A program made the translations under genes and the position numbers. A stretch of 64,000 nt of DNA from Pseudorasbora parva (taxonomy: Eukaryota; Chordata; Actinopteri; Cypriniformes; Gobionidae): assembly GCF_024679245.1 (NCBI RefSeq), contig NC_090187.1, forward strand, positions 24,900,495 to 24,964,494, in the 5' to 3' direction. Within the stretch, counting starts at the first letter, position 1; each line of letters starts with the position of its first letter. Under the pieces are notes generated by a model, which had not been told where the DNA came from, ran no database searches, and saw nothing but the letters and a program-made list of their open reading frames with translations. Below are positions 1-45,714 of the stretch, piece after piece.

Positions 1-1100
1 AGCTCGTGCAAATTGTAGCCTCTTTTTCCTATTTGTAGTGGAGATGAGTGGTACCCGGTGTGGTCTTCTGTTGTAGCCCATCCGCCTCAAGGTTGTGCGT
101 GTTGTGGCTTCACAAATGCTTTGCTGCATACCTTGGTTGTAATGAGTGGTTATTTAAGATAAAGTTGCTCTTCTATCAGCTTGAATCAGTCAGCCCATTC
201 TCCTCTGACCTCTAGCATCAACAAATGGACTGCATTTTTTTTCACCCTGTCACCCTGAACAAGGCATTTTCACCCTCAGGACTGCCGCATACTGGATGTT
301 TTTCCCTTTTCACACCATTCTTTGTAAACCCTAGAAATGGTTGTGCGTGAAAATCCCAGTAACTGAGCAGATTGTGAAATACTCAGCCCGGCCCATCTGG
401 CACCACCCGTGCCATGCTCAAAATTGCTTAAATCACCTTTCTTTCCCATTCTGACATTCAGTTTGGGATTCAGGAGATTGTCTTGACCAGGACCACACCC
501 CTAAATGCATTGAAGCAACAGCCACGTGTTTGGATGATTAGATAATTGCATTAATAATAATCCTTTAGGTGAGTGTATATTTCTAATGGATGCAAATAAC
601 AACAAATGTAGACTTAAAGGGATAGTTCAAGTTCACCCAAAAATGAAAATTGTGTCATCATTTACTCACCCTCAAGTTGTTTGAAACCTATATGAATTTC
701 TGCTGAACACCAAAGCAGATATTTTAAAGAATATTGGTAACCAAACTGTTGGTAGACCACGTTGACTTCCATAGACATGTTTTTCATTCTAGTTAAATTG
801 TATTAATGGTTCATTGAAAAACCTTGTAAAATAATAGGCTGGGATAAACAAACTAACATCTTACCAGAGCTGGGAAGTATAATTGCACCGTGCACGAACA
901 AAACAAACGAGGAGTTCCAGTATCATTCTGACAAAAGGAAAACTCAGATCTAAGTTTTTTTTTGTTTGTTTTTTTAAGAAAGTGTTTGACAGGATAAATG
1001 GAGGAAATTAAATGTTATTCATTTAACTCTGTTTGTAAGGAAAAATCTATGTTGAATGTCCATATATTTTTGCAACGTAATTATCAAAGAGGTTCAAGCC
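1..1100. other. 5' flank of b4galnt3, no gene seen
   Basis: AT-rich sequence. The stretch from about 616 (TTAA then AGGGATAGTTC...CACCCAAAAATGAAAATT) is the start of a common cyprinid MITE family. No exon-like ORF was found. Confidence 0.5.
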
Positions 1101-1135
1101 CTGTTGTAGCGTAATCTACCTGTTCTGAGGAGCAG

Positions 1136-1143
1136 TGACGTCA
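1136..1143. promoter_or_regulatory. full palindromic CRE-like site upstream of b4galnt3
   Basis: A perfect TGACGTCA lies about 210 bp before the start codon, in a GC-richer stretch that continues into exon 1. No convincing TATA box was seen. A CREB/ATF-responsive core promoter is an inference from the motif and its place. Confidence 0.45.
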
Positions 1144-1181
1144 CGCAGAGGGCGTGGCCTCCTCAACCTGTGCTTGCACTG

Positions 1182-1347
1182 ATGTTTGAGAGACACTTGT
1201 AGACGCTGAATCACAGAGAAGGAAATGTGAACGAGTGTGTCGAGAGATTGAGTTTTTCCAAAGGGTTTGAAACCGGGAACGCGAGTATCGATGATCCTTC
1301 CAGCGGTTTTCAACTTCTGTAATCCACACGGAGTCCGAAGGACGTAA
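1182..1347 (+). promoter_or_regulatory. upstream ORFs in the probable b4galnt3 5' leader
   Basis: If transcription starts near the CRE-like site, the leader holds short uORFs. One is at 1182-1202 (ATG to TAG, 6 residues). Another is at 1291-1347 (ATG to TAA, 18 residues), whose stop lies only 2 nt before the main ATG at 1350. Such spacing could lower initiation or allow reinitiation. The transcription start is not known. Confidence 0.4.
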
Positions 1348-1349
1348 AG

Positions 1350-34810
<33,461 letters not shown>

Positions 34811-36456
34811 CCGCGTCAACGGTCTCTCCACTGCTGAGCAACTGTTACCACGGCACTTTAAACTTTTGGGGAACTTCAGGACGATCCAGATGTGCGTTCC
34901 AGATTGCATCTGATTGAAGGTGATTTTGAGATGAAAATTTGTGGAAACAAACAGACTCAGGAAAAGGATGTCTGTGATGTTTGTTTGAAGAGTTATGCGA
35001 CATCTCCAGCTGCTATGGGATAATTTCCAGAGCTGCCAACTACACTGTCAAGGAAAAAAGACTGTAAACTGAGCTAAAGGAACATTCCCAGGTCATTGAT
35101 GGTTTCAGCATCACTTTGGTGTTGTCATCACTTCCAGGTCAATAATATGCTTTCAGTTGCGTATGGCTAAGTATTCTGTTCTGACAGAAATGTGACGTTC
35201 AATAAGATGTATATACTGAGAAGATGTGTATTTATTCAGGTAGAGCCGTGTCTTGGGTGAGGGGTTTGACTTTGCACACTGTTATTATGCGTTATGCTGT
35301 GTGACCTCTTAGGGACTGAAAGAATATGTGGCCAAAAGAAATGTGCAATATTCCCAGAGGCAAACGGCGTGTTTTTTTTAATAGTGAATTTGTTCAAGTT
35401 AGAAATGCTGTTCTATTTTCAGGTCAATCACATAAAGCCTGTCAAGAACACGTCTGCACATATAAATAAATCATTTTGTTTAAATACTTTTATTTCCCAG
35501 TAATTTTCTTGAAAATTAAGCACATTTTACTCCCATAATCTCATTACTGTAATGCAATTCTGAAGTTGAAAGGCTGTATACATCATTGTAGTGTTTATGT
35601 TGCCTTAAATTTATGCTGATTTAAATGTAATTCATACAGTACAGGAAGATGACAATTTTACTAAATTCTATTCATGAGAATTTTTAGTACAGATGTGCTT
35701 AATCGTCACTAAACGTATCATCACGGTACCTTCATTGGAGGCAGACGTTTTCTTTATGCAAAATGTAATTTTTGAGGGGAGGGAGCTATGGGGTAAGAAA
35801 TGGCAGTTTTGTGATATTTGCCATTTTATAGTGAAATTCAAGGTGTTTTGCAGATAAATGCTCCTTTTTGTACAAAAGAAAGGGATTTTCCTGAGTTCCA
35901 TGCCTTAGCAGGCAGTTTTCATGATGCATTCCAGCCATTAAACCTGGCTCATGTTGATTCAGACTGATTCAAACCCTTACAGTATTACTTGAAACAAATT
36001 AGATCCTTATATTTATCAAACAAATGATATGGTGAACAGTGATATGGTTTTTAGTTTTTACTATAGGGATACTTTTTCGGTTTGAGTTTGTATTCTGATA
36101 AATTACTGCCCAGTAAAAGCTGACATAAGCCATGCTCACTTATGAGTGCCTTAGGTTTCATTTTGAGAAAATCAGATGGAAAATATCTACTGTATGTATG
36201 TTTTGTGTGGGGATTTGGTGCTGTTTTTCCAGAGATTCTTTTCAATGGTTATACATGCTCTAAATATCACTGCCTTTTTTGTTTTTTTGGTGGAATGTTT
36301 GTAAAAACAAAGCAAAAAAAAAAATGTAATGAATTGTAGATCTGACAGTCAATAGTGTCAGTTTTTTTTGTTTTGTTTTTAATAATTGATAATTCATATT
36401 TTTCCCATATTTTGCATATGAAGGATCTTCATGTAGGAAGCCAAGTACCGACAACC

Positions 36457-36462
36457 AATAAA
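36457..36462 (+). promoter_or_regulatory. likely b4galnt3 polyadenylation signal
   Basis: AATAAA is followed within 30 bp by a TG/T-rich element. It would give a 3' UTR of about 1.65 kb from the stop at 34810. An earlier AATAAA near 35465 is an alternative. Confidence 0.5.
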
Positions 36463-36499
36463 AAGTTTTCTGTTTTGTTGAAGTTTTGTATTCATGACT

Positions 36500-38600
36500 A
36501 ACTTTATCAATATTATTCGGTCATCCATCTTCACTCTGGAAGATGAAAAGTTTATGAAATTTCAGAGAGGAACCTTAAACGTGGTTTCATACAATATGCG
36601 CCTTTGGTTACAAGATTTAAAGGAGTATTTGGATTGGAACAACATTTTTAGGTAGTGTCTATTTAAACTTTTTTTTTTTACCATTTGAAATGACAAAATA
36701 TAGGATGAGGCCATTGAGATCGGATGAGGGAAAATCAATCATGAAATTGCTTTTGGGAACACAAAGTTTCTCAGGGTAACGCAGGCAATCGAACACCAAG
36801 TTCTTCGAAACCAAAACTTTGACAAGAGAATGCTTACATTAAAATATTTATCCTCCCATATCATATTTTTCCCATCACCTTGTCCGTTAGGGGCTCTCTA
36901 ATACAGCATAGAAGTTCGGAGAGAAAATGTAAATACCTGATATTTTTTCATCATTAACACTGCTTTGTTTTTCAGATGAAAGGATTGAAGCCCTTTTCCC
37001 TTGGTTTTGCTGCTCAGTTCTTGATTGGAATGCAGGATTTGTTTTGTTCATTTAACATTCAGAATTTATTTGTTCAATCGCATTAAGGTGATTCTGATTC
37101 TGACTTGCATTTCTTCTCACCAGTTGTTTTCCATGAAAATAAATTATATAAACATAAAGCTCAGCCTTTGCTTCCCCAACATTTTTCTCCAACGGGTTTA
37201 CATGTTTCCCAAATGCTTTTTGCCAAGGTGACATATTTGACAACACCATAGGAAGGGGTGTTGGGTGCTAAAAACATAAGCTAAACTGTATCTGAAGTCT
37301 ACCCTATAGGCTCTTCTAGCACAGACAACGAAGATTCGCTCGCCAGGTGGTGAGTTTGATTTGGTAAATATCAACACCTGTGTTTATGGCCTTTAGTCAA
37401 ACAATCTATATTACTTATTTTACTGTCTGACTCTGTAACATATTGTAGTCTACTTCAGTATGGCTGAAATAATTCTTCTATCTGTCCAACACATGTAGCC
37501 TACGTTAGTTTCATCATTCTTCTGTTAAGCAGGCTAATCCTGTCTGTTGTGCCAGACTCCAAAAATAGCTGTTTGCAACCAAACATGCATCATTGTTGTA
37601 ATAAATAACTAGACCAAGACCTCGAAGAACATTTCTCAGTACCAAAGTTAGATTCTCAGTATACTTCAAATGTAAATGATTTGTTTAAAGTGGAAGCAGG
37701 TACATTTGTTTTGGAAAAAAAGAAAAAAATTAACAAGTAGTTAAGCTACATTGTAGCCTATATGGTAACTTGGATAAACATCTCTTTATTCAGCATTGTA
37801 TTTGAAGTCTTCCGTTGTACATTTTGGAAAATATTTGAACCAATTATTATAAAGCTTGCCACTTAAAATGAAACACTGCAGTTGAAGTCACCATTAGATC
37901 AAAATATTCTTATTTTGCACATTATTGTTTCGAATTCACGTGCCCTCATAATCTAAAACGATCAAAATATTGTGCCTTCACTCTTGCAAACATCTCTTTT
38001 CTGAGAATGTGGTTGAGTGAGTACGAAACAGCCTGTCACTTCAGCCACAAGCATTCATCAAGCCAATCAACAATGGACGAAATCAAGTCCCACCCTCCAT
38101 TTGTTTCAGATTATTGCAACTTCCTTTTGGTGACTTTAAAATCCACCAAAAAATAAGCAATGCCAGTAAATGTGCACCTAAATAGTACCTAATTCCAGAG
38201 CATCTAGAAAGCTATATATACCCTCCACCTGCTGGTGAGCTTTTGAAGGGTTCAGACGAGTACAGGAGACTCTGACTTCCATCTGAGCATGTTCAGTTCT
38301 GCAAATGCCTTTTAATTTTATATGATGGGTATATTTAGTTAAGGCTCACGTCCGTGCATTTTATTTGGAGTTCTATGCGTGGCATAAACTCTCACATCTT
38401 GGACAGCTGAGCACTCAACACTACTAGTGTAAACTAGCCTACAAATACAGACATTCATTATCTAACTCGGTTGTTTAAGCTTTGGCATGTTTAAAGAAGG
38501 TTTGCAGTCAGATTTCAGTATGAGAGTATTAGCTTAGCATTACACACTAGATACAGCCTACACAAACAGAAAAAAGGTAGGCCTACAGTGTATTACCCTA
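36500..38600. other. intergenic, no gene seen
   Basis: AT-rich sequence downstream of b4galnt3. No splice-supported ORF, no clear transposon termini and no RNA gene were recognised. Confidence 0.5.
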
Positions 38601-38618
38601 AGGTAAAAAACCGAACAT

Positions 38619-38747
38619 GTACTAATATGTACCTTTTAAGGTACTAAAACGCACTCTTAAAGTACTGATATGTACCTTTTAAGGTACTAAAACGCACTCT
38701 TAAAGTACTGATATGTACCTTTTAAGGGTACCATTTACGGTAGATGT
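38619..38747. repeat. 43-bp tandem repeat, three copies
   Basis: The unit begins GTACTGATATGTACCTTTTA and continues with AGGTACTAAAACGCACTCTT. Copies start at 38619, 38662 and 38705. Confidence 0.85.
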
Positions 38748-39134
38748 AACAGCTTTTCACCTTTTCACCCAGTGACAGCACTGCACCTTTTTTTCTGTTT
38801 TTTTTTTGTTTTTGTTTTTTGACAGTAAATACTTTTTACATGGTTACAAAAGATATCTATTCAGAATAAGTCCTGTTATTTTAAACTTTTATTCATCAAA
38901 GAATCCTGAACAAAAATGTATTTCCAAAAGAATACAGCACTGGGGCTGGTTGCATAAACTAAGTTTAGTCTTAGACATCATTTTTTAAGAGTGTCTAAGT
39001 CAGTTACATACAAAAATGTAGATTGGTCTAATTTGATATGTAATTTGAAAAGTACTCCTGACTGCTAGTTTGTCATAGTTCTAAACATAATGGCTATATT
39101 TATGCAACTAGGCCATAAAGGATCATGTGACACT

Positions 39135-39825
39135 TAAAGGATTAGTTCACTTTAAAATGAAAATTAGCCCATGATTTACTCATCCTAGGTGTATGACTTT
39201 CTTCTTTCTGATGAACAAAATCTCAGTTGTGTTAATAAATATCCTAATGCTTCCAAGCTTTTTAATGGCAGTGACACGCTCCATTGAGTTTGAAGCTCAA
39301 AAAAGCACATCCATCCATTATACACGTAGCCTACTCCACATGGCTCCAGGGGGTTCATAAAGGCCTTCTGAAATGAATAAAAATATCCATATTTAAAAAA
39401 GTGTAAAGTAAAATATCCATGCTTCCGGCAGAACGCCTTCCGTATTCAACTTAAGAATGAAGCGTAACTGGCATGACGCACTAGAACGTAGGCTACCGCA
39501 AGCGTTTTGAACTAGGCGAGGCATTGCATTTTCTGCGCATTCTGAAGCATTCTACGGAAGCTGGATATTTAACTTTATAAAGTTTTAAATATGGATATTT
39601 TTCTTACAAAACTCCATCGATTTCAGAAGGCCTGTATTATCCCTTGTATGATTATCCCCCAGAGCCATATATGTGAATTACTTTTATGATGGATGGATTC
39701 ACTTTTTTAAAGCTGCAAACTCAGTGGACGCCGTCACTGCCATTATAAAGCTTGCGTCAGGATATGTATTAACATGACCCCAATTGTGTTCATCAGAATG
39801 AAGAAACTTTTCCTGCAGCGTTTAG
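39135..39825. mobile_element. foldback element, about 690 bp
   Basis: Two imperfect inverse arms of about 250-300 bp. Examples are CAGTGACACGCTCCATTGAG on the left and CAGTGGACGCCGTCACTGCC on the right, and AATATCCATATTTAAAA against TTTTAAATATGGATATT. The left end starts AGGATTAGTTCACTT after TTAA. Non-coding. Confidence 0.6.
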
Positions 39826-39860
39826 CCATATTTTCTGCATTAATGCAAAAATCTTCTTAA

Positions 39861-40641
39861 AGGGGTACTTCAGCGCTGGGAAGATTAACCTGTATTTAAA
39901 CTGGGTCATCAATGAAGTAGAAATGTGAAATTATTTTTGAATTTGGTGCCTTCTAGACTGACAAAAGACAGAAAATGTATTTTTGTCTCATGGGGATGAA
40001 AGACTACAATTCCCAGAATGCTTCGCTGCCCAGTGAGGCCATTCCCAAAAGCTACTTGATTACTGTGACTGAGTTGAAGAAGACACTACAATTAAAAACT
40101 GAACGTGTCTGTTAAATATAATGAGTGAGTCACCGTGCGAGTGTCACAGCACTGAGCACTAACTGCAGGAGTGAGATTAATGAACTCTCATGATGAGAGC
40201 TGAGGTAATCGCGACTACACTCGTGGCATACATTCACAATGCGAGTTCAGTCTGGCGCGTTTCAGTTCATGCCTTTGCAAGCTTAACTTTCATAGAAATT
40301 AATTTGAGAATTTTAAAGACTTACATTGCTCACCATAGCTCCGTTTAAATGAGTGCCTGTAGCTGTGAGCTGAGCTCTGAGTGTGATCTCCCATCCCCCA
40401 TGGACGTGTTCAAAACATGCGGAAAAGGCTCCCTCTGCTGGCTGTAGTCTTTAGCCTTTGGGCAAACATTCCTCCTATGATGCAAATATCGTCAATTTGC
40501 ATCATAGGAGGAATTTTTCCAGAAATAAATTGCATAAATCTCTTGCTTCAGGGGGATATGAGGAGGGAAAGCACAATCATTTGAATATACTCCAGGATTT
40601 CTACTGATATAAAGCCATATGCTAATCGCTGAAGTAACCCT
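39861..40641. mobile_element. TTAA-type MITE, 781 bp
   Basis: TTAA at 39857-39860 and 40642-40645. Inverted termini AGGGGTACTTCAGCGCT and CGCTGAAGTAACCCT. It carries a perfect 20-bp hairpin at 40468-40514. Confidence 0.8.
40468..40514. repeat. perfect 20-bp hairpin inside a MITE
   Basis: The arm at 40468-40487 (ATTCCTCCTATGATGCAAAT) and its exact inverse at 40495-40514 are separated by a 7-nt loop. It would form a very stable stem in RNA or a cruciform in DNA. Confidence 0.9.
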
Positions 40642-40709
40642 TTAAACTACGTTTTATAATATACTATTCCTTGGGTTATGTTTTTTTTTTTTTTTAATAA
40701 AACATTTAA

Positions 40710-41443
40710 AGGGATTCTTCACCGGTTTTCCATATTAAACTATGTTATTCCCTTAACTAAAATGAGTTGATACACACCTCTCTCATCTGAGTGCGTGCAC
40801 TTAATCTCTCTGACGGGCGATGACGATCTGATAGCATTTAGCTTAGCCCACTAATCCCAGTTCATTCACTATGGTACCAAACAGAGATCAAGTTAGAAGC
40901 GACCAAACACCTCCCCATTTTCCCTATTTAAATGCAGTTACACGAATAGTTGAACCATCAAGTATGATGACATAAAACATGGCGCTTTTCTAAGCGGATT
41001 AAAAAGGAGAATTATAATGTATGGCGGAATAGCACTTCTGAGAGTACTTCGACTCGGCACAGTAAAAAGTCACACCTGAAACATCCTCCCTCACATCTCC
41101 CCCTCCCCCAAAGTACTCTCAGAAGTGCTATTCCGCCATACATTATAGTTCTCCTTTTTAATCCGCTTAGAAAAGCGCCACGTTTTATGTCATCATACTT
41201 GATGGTTCAACTATTCGTGTAACTGTATTTAAAAAGGGAAAACGTGGAGGTGTTTGGTCGCTTCTAACTTGATCTCTGTTTGGTACCATAGTGAATGAAC
41301 TGGGCTTAGTGGGCTAAGCTAAATGCTATCAGATCGTCACTGCGCGCACTGAGTGCACACACTCAGACGAGAGAGGTATGTGTCAACTCGTTTAAGTTAA
41401 GGGAATAACATAGTTTAATATGAAAAAGTGGTGAAGTATCCCT
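40710..41443. mobile_element. long foldback MITE, arms about 335 bp, TTAA target
   Basis: TTAA at 40706-40709 and 41444-41447. The left arm (to about 41049) and right arm (from about 41110) are near-exact inverses for most of their length, for example TAATGTATGGCGGAATAGCA and TGCTATTCCGCCATACATTA. About 60 nt of loop remain. Two relatives lie in the b4galnt3 introns. Confidence 0.85.
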
Positions 41444-41447
41444 TTAA

Positions 41448-42072
41448 AAAATACATGAGCAAATTCCACTGATGTGAATGTAATAAGCACCTCTAAGAAT
41501 AACAGGAACTAAAACAGACATTAAAAATGAGTTCCATTGTCACTGAATGTGTATGATAAGAATAAAAAGAATAAACTTTACTGATCCCTAACATAGTCAT
41601 GCTATTTTGAGGTGATAAAACTGTTCTTTCCACACTGTTGTATGCTATAGGCATACTCATAATAGTATGCCTGCCAAACCAGGCCACATTACATGTCCAC
41701 AACTCATCTCTATTGTCAGTCTCAGACAGGTGTTGACTAAATAAATCACTGCCGGAGACACTAACTTCTCTTGTCCTTGAGCACAAACACAGAGTCAGTC
41801 ACACAGTGTGAATATTCTGAATGAGTCAATTGTCATCTGTCACTGGTGATTGTGACCTGACCTCACAGCCTTGATATGTAAGTCACTGTCAGTCTCACAA
41901 GGTCATGAAGTTCCATCCCTCCAGTGTGTTAAAAATATCATCACAGTCTGCTGTCATAATGAATCACACATAATTAGCTTAATCAATGTTTTTTTATAAT
42001 TCATATGAAACATTATATATATAGTTACAATCTTTCTTTTGAGATTTGTATAATGCACTATTGTATTTTTTT
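41448..42072. other. downstream flank of the troponin I gene, no gene seen
   Basis: AT-rich sequence. The 97-codon minus ORF at 41493-41786 has no family features or splice support. Confidence 0.4.
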
Positions 42073-42078
42073 TTTATT
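42073..42078 (-). promoter_or_regulatory. polyadenylation signal of the troponin I gene
   Basis: AATAAA on the minus strand about 100 nt past the stop at 42177-42179. The short 3' UTR is usual for troponin I genes. Confidence 0.55.
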
Positions 42079-42176
42079 GGTGACTAATGTCAGATTTTCT
42101 TCAGTTTGACTTTACCAGTCACTAATAACAAATACACACACATACATACACAATTATACACTCATATACACTCTCG

Positions 42177-45100
42177 TTACTGTCCTCCACCAGCAGCATC
42201 AAACATCTTCTTCCTGCCCTCCATACCAGACATGGCCTCAACGTTCTTACGCCAGTCACCCACCTCTGCCGACATAACCTGACAAAACAGAAATGCAGTG
42301 TGCAGTTATGTCTAGAAACTGAAAACGGGTTTCATTTATTCAGACGAATCTCTAAAACCTATCCAGGACAATTCAAATGAAAAACGTCTGAAGCATTGCG
42401 GCATATTTGCCCCATTAATGTAATGCAAAAATTTAATTCTATTTGTAAAGTTGTGCGTTTACCTTCTCTTGTTTAATGTCTTCTTTCTTCACAGATTTGA
42501 GGTTGGCTCTGAGATCCATGGAGCCCTTGTGTTTGGAGCCCAGCAGCGCTCTCATCATCTCATCCGCAGACACACGCACCTTCCTCAGGGCAGGTTTCTT
42601 AAACTTCCCTCCTAAATCTTGCACCTTCAGCTTCAGCTCATGGATCTTTTACACACACACACAAACACGCACTGTTCATTACAAAAAAACATTTAGTGCG
42701 AATTTATAAAAGGTACATTTTACTTTATACTCACATCTTTGTTGTTTTTAATGACTTTGGCCTCAAAGTCGTATCTCTCCTCATCTACTATATCGATTTT
42801 GGCGTGGAGCTGCCGACACAGTTTCTGGATATGTGCGAAAATACTTATTCTTAATTATCACTATATCATTTAAGCCATCAGATCTTAATAACACAATTGG
42901 AAATATGCCAATTGTGAGGTGACTGAAAAAAATATAAATACATATATCCAAACTATCTTGTATTTGAGCTTCATGATAAACATAATTCCAGTCAGTGTGG
43001 TAATAAATAATTATAAATATAAGTACTAAATTCACTAAATTGAAAAATCTAAATTCAAGTATAAATTATTATTTTAACTAACTTTTATTTGATGAGTGAT
43101 TGTATATGTTACACTCTAAAAAATAATTCAGTGGCTTAGTAAATATCACAGTAATAATTAACTTTATTAACTTAATAAAATCTCTCAATATCATTTACTT
43201 GATGGTTTTAGTTAAACATACCAAAATAATTGACTAAAAATCCAACAGTTAATTTTGTCTAAAATGTATAGTTATATTTAAGTTTTTTTCACTAAAATAA
43301 TTTAGTATTCAAACAACCAATTCTTTATTTTAAATATACTTAATACATTTGTGAAATTTATTTCAAAATATTTGAGAATGGAGAATTAAACCGATCTGTT
43401 TCAAGAACCACAAATATTACTTAATTAAAATCAAGATTATTAATATTTAACACACACTGAGGAAATTGAGTAAATTTACTCGATTAAAACAATGCGCCCC
43501 TCCCCCACCCTGACGCGACGACAGCTGGACGGTTGAGTGAGTGCGGATATTTGAATTCTCCTCAGTCACCAGAGCAGTTTCTCTTCTTCTCAGCGTCGCA
43601 GAATTGGGGCATTTCCACTGAAATTCAGGTTTGTATGTTTTTTTTTAATCTATATAATCATTACTGTGCTAAAAGGCATTTTATTTAATTCAAAACAACA
43701 TACAGGGACAGTGTGAGTCACCTTAAGTTAACGTGTGGCGTTGGTCTTTGAAACGCCTGCTTTGTGGCTCAAAACACACAACTTTATTCGTAAAGATAAT
43801 GAATATAATGAATTTGGACGATAAAATCTTATTAAAACTGGGCACTTTTTGTTTATTGTCAGGTTATGGAGTCTGGCGCCTCGCAGCATCTTTCAGCTAC
43901 AAATGAAACGCAGGACAGCAGTCTCAAGTTCAAAGTCCACCCGCAGACCACTAACGTTAGTCCATCTCAGGCTCGAGAATCAGCGCTGATACGGTGGAAA
44001 TGGGATAACAGACCGGTTGATTACACTTGAATTACTTTTAAATGTTTATTTTTTACTTCTAAAATGTTTGTTACATGAGTTTAAATGTTGTAAAATAACT
44101 GTTATTCTTTACATGTCAAAACAGTAGCCTAATAACTGTTATATGCTGTAACGTTATTGCTGTACTCGTCGACAATAAAGGCCATGTCATGTATAAGTGT
44201 GTTTGTGTGGACTGTGGAGTATTTTACAAAGGTTTAGAGGAAATTAAAGTTATACTAATACAAGTTAGTAATACTCATAAATAAAAACAGTTCATATTAG
44301 TCATACATATTGGTTTTTAAAATGCTTTTTACCCAATTTTTTCTACTCAATTGAATTTGTTAATGTAACAAATGCAGTTACTCAGATCTACTTAATTTTT
44401 TTACTTACATTTACTCAGTTCTTATGGTGTCTATAATTGATTCCACTGCTTTAAAATTTACTCACTTTTTTTAGTGTAAAAATGTTTCACCAAAAAAATT
44501 GAGTAAATCATAGTATTAGTTTTTAGAGTGTAATGTGTATCTTTCACTAACCTGCAACTCCTCTATTTGGAGGCCGGTAATTTGAAGAGGCGGAAGCTTC
44601 TCACTCAGATATTTCACCTTCTCCTCGTCACGATTGAGCGTTTCCTGTTCCAATTCCTCCATGGCTCTTTGGAGCAAAAGGATCTTAGAAAACAGAACAC
44701 AGAGAAATTCTGTAGATTAAAAAAAAACATATCTACCACATGCACATTTGCTTAGTTCCCATAGTATATACAGAGGTGGACAGTACACAACTCTATTACT
44801 TGAGTAAAAGTAAAAGTACTAGTGGTCAAATATTACTCCGTTACAAGTGAAAGTTGTAAAAACAGATTTTTACTCAAGTAAAAGTACAGAAGTATTTGTT
44901 TTCAAAAGTACATAAGTATAAAAGTACATTTCCTTTTTTTATGCCAATGCATTATTTTATTATTGTTGTATAAATGCACACTGTCATCATGGTTTAAGCC
45001 AGTCAGTGATGCTCCATCTGACATACTACCATACGACTAACTTAAACTCATTTAAATACTTGTATACAAGTTACAAAGCTCTTTACAAAGCTGCTTTTAC

Positions 45101-45669
45101 TTTAAGGCCGAATACATGGATCCAATACACTAATACACATCTGATATTCTCCCAACTTTACCATACTCTTTCTCCCAGACGTGTATATTTTTAATATTTT
45201 ATAAGACATGCACCAAGTGTATGCCAACTAAACCAATCTTGATTTTTTTTTTTAAAACTGAAACATACTTTCAAACTATGGCTATGAGTGCACACACTTG
45301 TGCCTAAGAACCGTCTTCTTCCATTTTGCTATGAACAGATCAGTGTTCAAAAAAAGTTGGGGAAATGTATGTGACCCTATAAGAGTGATTCCTGATAGAC
45401 TGTCTGCAACAAGAACAACAAAACACATTTTAAAGAAGGAAAAAAATCATCCTCTGACTTTCAGAGCTGCAACAGAAACGACTTTCGACCTAGATAGAAA
45501 TGTAGTGGAGTAAAAAGTACGATATTTGTCTTTCAAATGTAGTGAAGTAAAATTCATAAGTTTCCAGAAAAAAATAATACTCCAGTAAAGTACAGATACT
45601 CAAAAAGTGTACTTAAGTACAGTACTCAAGTAAATGTACTTAGTTACTGTCCACCTCTGAGTAAATAAA

Positions 45670-45714
<45 letters not shown>

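Noticed and set aside
1116..1329. Minus-strand ORFs over the b4galnt3 promoter region
   Set aside because: Short, start at non-ATG codons, and overlap the likely leader; no evidence of an antisense gene.
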